Of a stretch of 10,449 nucleotides of DNA, positions 7,572 through 10,449 are shown one piece after another. Position 1 is the first letter of the stretch; each line of letters opens with the position of its first letter. Made by a program: the position numbers and the translations under genes. Source of the stretch: Lutibacter sp. UBA4458 (GTDB lineage: Bacteria > Bacteroidota > Bacteroidia > Flavobacteriales > Flavobacteriaceae); contig DGOU01000220.1 in NCBI GenBank assembly GCA_002390165.1, forward strand, positions 10,566-21,014, written 5' to 3'. A model generated the notes under the pieces. That model was not told the origin of the DNA. It saw nothing but the letters and a program-made list of their open reading frames with translations, and ran no database searches.

Positions 7572-7686
7572 TTATCTTATTGATATTATAACGATTGTTA
7601 AGGTTTAAATTGGTTTTAAATTAATTGAAACGATATTTTTTTTTAATATAGTTGAAAAAAAATACTGAAAATCAAATATTTAAAAC

Positions 7687-7694
7687 TATATTTG
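7687..7694 (+). promoter_or_regulatory. TAnnTTTG -7 box of the cspA-like gene
   Basis: TATATTTG matches the consensus exactly. A CTG at 7665-7667, one base from the -33 TTG, lies 19 bases upstream, which is a normal spacing. This gives a short leader of about 35 bases, containing a small aataat/attatt inverted repeat (7698-7703 and 7710-7715). It implies the second cold-shock gene can be transcribed independently of the first. Confidence 0.45.
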
Positions 7695-7732
7695 CCAAAT
7701 AATAAACAAATTATTAAATTAAATTTTTTAAA

Positions 7733-7924
7733 ATGAGTAAAGGAACAGTAAAATTCTTCAACGAAACTAAAGGTTTTGGTTTTATATCAGAAGAAGGTTC
7801 AAACAAAGAACATTTTGTACACATTTCTGGATTAATAGATGAAATTCGTGAAGGCGATGAAGTTGAATTTGATCTTGCAGAAGGTAAAAAAGGATTAAAC
7901 GCAATAAACGTAAAAGTAATTTAA
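7733..7924 (+). CDS. CspA-family cold-shock protein
   Basis: A 63-residue single-domain protein that is essentially one OB-fold cold-shock domain. It starts MSKGTVKFFNETKGFGFI, with RNP1 KGFGFI (13-18) and RNP2 HFVHIS (27-32), and ends with the usual GLNAINVKVI. Such proteins are cytosolic RNA chaperones that bind single-stranded nucleic acid, often made abundantly in the cold or in growth transitions. The length is typical of Bacteroidota members (about 63-65). The gene has its own promoter box, an A-rich start context and a strong terminator directly after it, so it is probably a single-gene transcript, or the end of a two-gene transcript with the upstream cold-shock-domain gene. Which condition induces it cannot be told from the sequence. 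Confidence 0.95.
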   Translation: MSKGTVKFFNETKGFGFISEEGSNKEHFVHISGLIDEIREGDEVEFDLAEGKKGLNAINVKVI

Positions 7925-7949
7925 CATATATACGCTTTAATTTTTAAAC

Positions 7950-7982
7950 AAAAGCCTGTCATTATTTGACAGGCTTTTTTTT
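7950..7982 (+). terminator. Intrinsic terminator after cspA-like gene
   Basis: A 12-bp perfect stem whose core is aagcctgtca / tgacaggctt (7950-7961 with 7967-7978) closes a 5-base loop, ttatt, and runs into a stretch of eight T ending at 7982. It begins 26 bases after the stop of the cspA-like gene. This is the clearest rho-independent terminator in the window and separates the cold-shock genes from the cyclase unit. Confidence 0.93.
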
Positions 7983-8046
7983 ATGTCTTTTTTTAAAAAA
8001 TATTATTTTAAAAAATTAGTAATCAGCTAAATATAATATGTGACTT

Positions 8047-8077
8047 TTGTTACTTTGAATATAATATTATATATTTG
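8047..8077 (+). promoter_or_regulatory. Promoter of the secreted protein/cyclase unit
   Basis: TTG at 8047-8049 (within ttttg) and TATATTTG at 8070-8077 are separated by 20 bases, matching both elements of the Bacteroidota housekeeping promoter (-33 TTG, -7 TAnnTTTG). It is the best promoter in the window. The predicted transcript would start near 8082-8084 and have a leader of about 65 bases. Confidence 0.6.
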
Positions 8078-8118
8078 AGACGGATGAACACTTTAAAAAC
8101 TACTCCATTCATCCATCT
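8078..8118 (+). promoter_or_regulatory. Inverted repeat at the predicted transcription start
   Basis: ggatgaa (8082-8088) pairs perfectly with ttcatcc (8108-8114); past one mismatch the arms continue with aga (8078-8080) and tct (8116-8118). The arms total ten pairs in eleven positions around a 19-base interior. It sits immediately after the -7 box and before the ATG at 8148, so it could be a protein-binding operator or a stabilising 5' hairpin in the mRNA. There is no T run, so it is not a terminator. Confidence 0.45.
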
Positions 8119-8147
8119 AATTTAATAACTAACCAAAAAAATCAATT

Positions 8148-8627
8148 ATGAAACCTAGCAAAAAATGTATTATTACCACCGTAATTTTGGCACTGTTTTT
8201 TTATGTAAATGTATTTAGTCAAGATGGCTCAACGCACTATATAACGCTAAATGTAGATACTTCTACTATAAATAGTCAAAATGTAAATTCGGTTGCAAAT
8301 TTTGGACAAGAAGAGGGCTATTCTAACGAAAATTTTACGATATCTGTAAATGTAGGAGATACCATAATTTGGGAAGGTGTATCTAGCTCATCACCAGATA
8401 ATGATACCGTTAATATAACAGCAATTAATTATAAAGGGCAACCAAATATTTTTGGAGAAAATCATTTAAATGGAGATGGGCAAAGCCCTGAACAAGTTCA
8501 AGGAAACGTAGTAACAGGTGAACCAGGTGTTGTGGTAAAATATACTATTTCTTTTAAAGTTTTTAATGATGGAGAACAGAGAGGAGGAACCTATCATATT
8601 GATCCAAAAATTATAATTAAAGGATAG
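8148..8627 (+). CDS. Small secreted all-beta protein of unknown function
   Basis: A 159-residue protein I do not recognise. Residues 1-24 form a signal peptide: KPSKK, then a hydrophobic core from about 8 to 23, with cleavage near VFSQ. There is no lipobox, since the only cysteine (C7) is in the n-region. The mature part is acidic, rich in Asn, Ser, Thr, Val and Gly, and reads as alternating beta strands, for example HYITLNVDTST (30-40), FTISVNVGDTIIWEG (63-77) and VVVKYTISFKVFND (128-141). The VGDTIIWEG segment recalls the vGdtVxW strand of cupredoxin-like beta-sandwiches, but no Cys/Met/His copper site is evident, so a copper protein is unlikely. The stop is 8 bases before the GTG of the cyclase receptor, so the two are almost certainly co-transcribed, which suggests a ligand, chaperone or accessory subunit for that receptor; this is inference. 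Confidence 0.8.
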   Translation: MKPSKKCIITTVILALFFYVNVFSQDGSTHYITLNVDTSTINSQNVNSVANFGQEEGYSNENFTISVNVGDTIIWEGVSSSSPDNDTVNITAINYKGQPNIFGENHLNGDGQSPEQVQGNVVTGEPGVVVKYTISFKVFNDGEQRGGTYHIDPKIIIKG

Positions 8628-8635
8628 TTGAATTT

Positions 8636-10449
8636 GTGAATATTATTTCTTTAATACATAAATTAATTTTAAGAAAAGCTTATTTATATATAGGCTTTTT
8701 TTGTTTGTTTTATATTAATTCTTATTCTCAAGATCAAAAAGTAAGTGATAGTTTAGAAAATATTTATAGTAAAAATGAGTACAAAGAGAATGAAGAATTA
8801 AATTTATTAAAAGCTCTTTCTATAAATGAAACAAATGCAGAAAAAAAGCTAAAATTTAGTTTAAAATTAATTGAATTAGCAAAAAAAAATGATTCCGTAA
8901 GCTATTTATATACTGGCTATTTTCAAAAGGGAAATGCTTTGCTTTTAAAAAGTGATTTAGTTGAAGCATTAGTAAGTTTGTTTAATGCGGCAAAAATAGC
9001 AAATAATAAAAATTTCAAAAATAATAATGGTAATATAAATATAGCTATAGCAGATGTTTATTCAACATTAGGAGACCATAGCAATGCTATTTTATATTAT
9101 AATAAAAGCCTAAAAATTTTAGAGAAAGGAGAGGATTCTATAACTTTAGCCAGTGCACAATTTAATTTAGGAGATGAATATTATAGGCAAAACAAACTAG
9201 ATTCTGCTCAATATTATTACAATAAATCAAGTAAAATATTTAGAGATTTAAACATTGAAATGGGTATAGCTTATAATATGGGCAATGAAGGCTTAATTTA
9301 TACTAAAAAAAATAAATTTATTAAAGCTGAAAAAAATTTAAATGAGGCTATTGAAATTCTTTCTAAATTAGGATATTATAGTCCTGTTTGTGACTATTTA
9401 GTGGCTCTTTCAGATATATATTTCAAAAAGGGCAATGATAAAAAAGCATTGTTATATGCTTTAAAAAGTTTTCAGTTAGCTAAAAAACATGGATTTAAAG
9501 ATCAAATTAGCAATGCAAGTTTAAAAGCTTCTACTCTTTATAAAAAGTTGAATAATGTTTCAAAATCCTACTACTATTATAAAACTCATATTATTTATAA
9601 GGACAGTGTACAAAATATTAAAGCTATCCAGAAAAGTGCCAATATTAGATCAAAATATGTAATATCACAAAAACAAATTGAAGTAGATTTATTAAATGCA
9701 CAGAAGAAAACGCAGCAAATTATCGCTATTTCAATTGGAGTAGCCTTATTTTTAATTACGTTATTAGCACTAGGCCTTTTTAAAAGAAATAAATACATTG
9801 CTAAAACCAGTAAAATTATTGAAAAAGAAAAAGCACGATCCGATGATTTATTGCTAAATATTCTACCTAAAGAAATAGCCAATGAATTGAAAGAAAATAA
9901 TAGGGTAGAAGCTAAAAAATACGAATCTGTATCTGTTTTGTTTACAGATTTTAAGGGATTTACCAATTTTTCTGAAAATCTAGAGCCTAAAGAGCTAGTT
10001 AGAAGTGTTGACTTTTATTTTTCAAAATTTGATGAAATAATTGCAAAATACGAGTTAGAAAAAATTAAAACAATTGGCGATTCCTATATGTGTGCTGGTG
10101 GATTACCTTTTGAAAATAAAGCCCATGTTTTTAAAATTATTCAAGCTTCGTTAGAAATAATTAAATTTGTAGATGAAGTTAAAAATTTAGATTTAAAACA
10201 CTTTACACCTTTTGATGTTAGAATTGGAATAAATACAGGTCCGGTTGTGGCTGGAGTAGTAGGTACAAAAAAATTCGCGTATGATGTTTGGGGAGATACG
10301 GTTAACGTAGCTTCAAGAATGGAATCTTCTGCTGAAATTGGAAAAATAAATATTTCAGAAAACACCTATAAATTGATAAAAGAGGATTTTAACTGCACGT
10401 ATAGAGGAATAATAAAAGTTAAAAATAGAAGTTCGTTAAAAATGTATTA
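8636..10449 (+). CDS. TPR-receptor class III adenylate cyclase (3' end cut by window)
   Basis: At least 604 residues, continuing past the window. It would make cAMP from ATP in response to an envelope signal. Order: signal peptide 1 to about 32 (MNIISLIHKL, basic RK, hydrophobic stretch, NSYSQ); about six TPR repeats (roughly 87-322, e.g. AILYYNKSLKIL, SAQYYYNKSSKIF); one TM helix 362-382; a charged linker with the LLNILP cyclase-transducer motif (406-411); and a catalytic domain from about 430. Catalytic residues are complete: metal Asp D438 (LFTDFKGF) and D482 (IGDSY), adenine-selecting K478 and D550 (YDVWGD), transition-state N557 and R561 (VNVASRM). K plus D indicates ATP, not GTP. No in-frame ATG exists early; GTG 8636, with agga at 8621-8624, gives a perfect signal peptide and an 8-base gap to the preceding stop. 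The last bases (RGIIKVKNRSSLKMY) are the usual domain end, so probably few residues are missing. Confidence 0.92.
   Translation, partial: MNIISLIHKLILRKAYLYIGFFCLFYINSYSQDQKVSDSLENIYSKNEYKENEELNLLKALSINETNAEKKLKFSLKLIELAKKNDSVSYLYTGYFQKGNALLLKSDLVEALVSLFNAAKIANNKNFKNNNGNINIAIADVYSTLGDHSNAILYYNKSLKILEKGEDSITLASAQFNLGDEYYRQNKLDSAQYYYNKSSKIFRDLNIEMGIAYNMGNEGLIYTKKNKFIKAEKNLNEAIEILSKLGYYSPVCDYLVALSDIYFKKGNDKKALLYALKSFQLAKKHGFKDQISNASLKASTLYKKLNNVSKSYYYYKTHIIYKDSVQNIKAIQKSANIRSKYVISQKQIEVDLLNAQKKTQQIIAISIGVALFLITLLALGLFKRNKYIAKTSKIIEKEKARSDDLLLNILPKEIANELKENNRVEAKKYESVSVLFTDFKGFTNFSENLEPKELVRSVDFYFSKFDEIIAKYELEKIKTIGDSYMCAGGLPFENKAHVFKIIQASLEIIKFVDEVKNLDLKHFTPFDVRIGINTGPVVAGVVGTKKFAYDVWGDTVNVASRMESSAEIGKINISENTYKLIKEDFNCTYRGIIKVKNRSSLKMY

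Noticed and set aside
7590..7645. Terminator between the two cold-shock genes
   Set aside because: There is a run of nine T at about 7636-7644, but the preceding sequence forms only a weak, interrupted A/T stem, so read-through cannot be excluded and no terminator is called.
8148..8627. Copper-binding cupredoxin
   Set aside because: One strand resembles the vGdtVxW motif, but the mature protein has no cysteine and no plausible His/Cys/Met ligand set.
9595..9966. Reverse open frame of 123 codons with hydrophobic stretches
   Set aside because: Antisense to the TM helix and linker of the adenylate cyclase; the hydrophobicity arises from the complementary strand of an A/T-rich coding region.
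10141..10365. Reverse open frame of 74 codons
   Set aside because: Antisense to the catalytic domain of the cyclase, where the forward frame carries all canonical residues.

Overview
The window looks like chromosomal DNA of a marine-type flavobacterium (Bacteroidota, probably Flavobacteriaceae). The evidence is very AT-rich DNA with A/T-rich spacers, mostly A-rich rather than Shine-Dalgarno start contexts, several TAnnTTTG promoter boxes of the Bacteroidota type, and proteins of familiar flavobacterial kinds rich in Lys, Asn and Ile. The genus cannot be fixed from the sequence alone. I see no rRNA, tRNA, CRISPR array, insertion sequence or phage gene.

Layout. Positions 1-488 are almost gene-free. 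They may hold the last codons of an unrecognised gene (stop at 112-114), followed by a cluster of short palindromic, REP-like repeats built around a GTCC/GGAC motif (about 95-270) and a perfect 12-bp inverted repeat (308-340). Next come a small hotdog-fold thioesterase (489-893, +) and, convergent with it, a GT-B glycosyltransferase (902-2131, -). Upstream of the latter on the same strand is a POT/PTR2 proton-coupled peptide transporter (2256-3611, -). A divergent spacer leads to an EamA-type DMT exporter (3826-4743, +), followed after 34 bases by a secreted prolyl oligopeptidase, family S9A (4778-6880, +). The S9A peptidase and the peptide transporter sit close together and could both serve peptide use, but they are on opposite strands and the link is only inferred.

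Positions 7119-7924 hold two cold-shock-domain genes in tandem. One has a lysine-rich N-terminal extension; the other is a minimal 63-residue CspA-like protein closed by a strong intrinsic terminator. Each has its own TAnnTTTG box.

The right end is the most interesting part. A well-formed promoter and a 5' hairpin precede a two-gene unit: a small secreted all-beta protein of unknown function (8148-8627), then, 8 bases on, a receptor-like class III adenylate cyclase that starts at GTG 8636 and runs off the window. The cyclase reads as signal peptide, about six TPR repeats predicted to be periplasmic, one membrane helix, a short linker with the LNILP motif, and a catalytic domain with every canonical metal-, adenine- and transition-state-binding residue. 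Together they suggest an envelope-to-cytoplasm cAMP signalling module in which the small secreted protein might be ligand or partner. The domain calls are firm; the partnership is inference.
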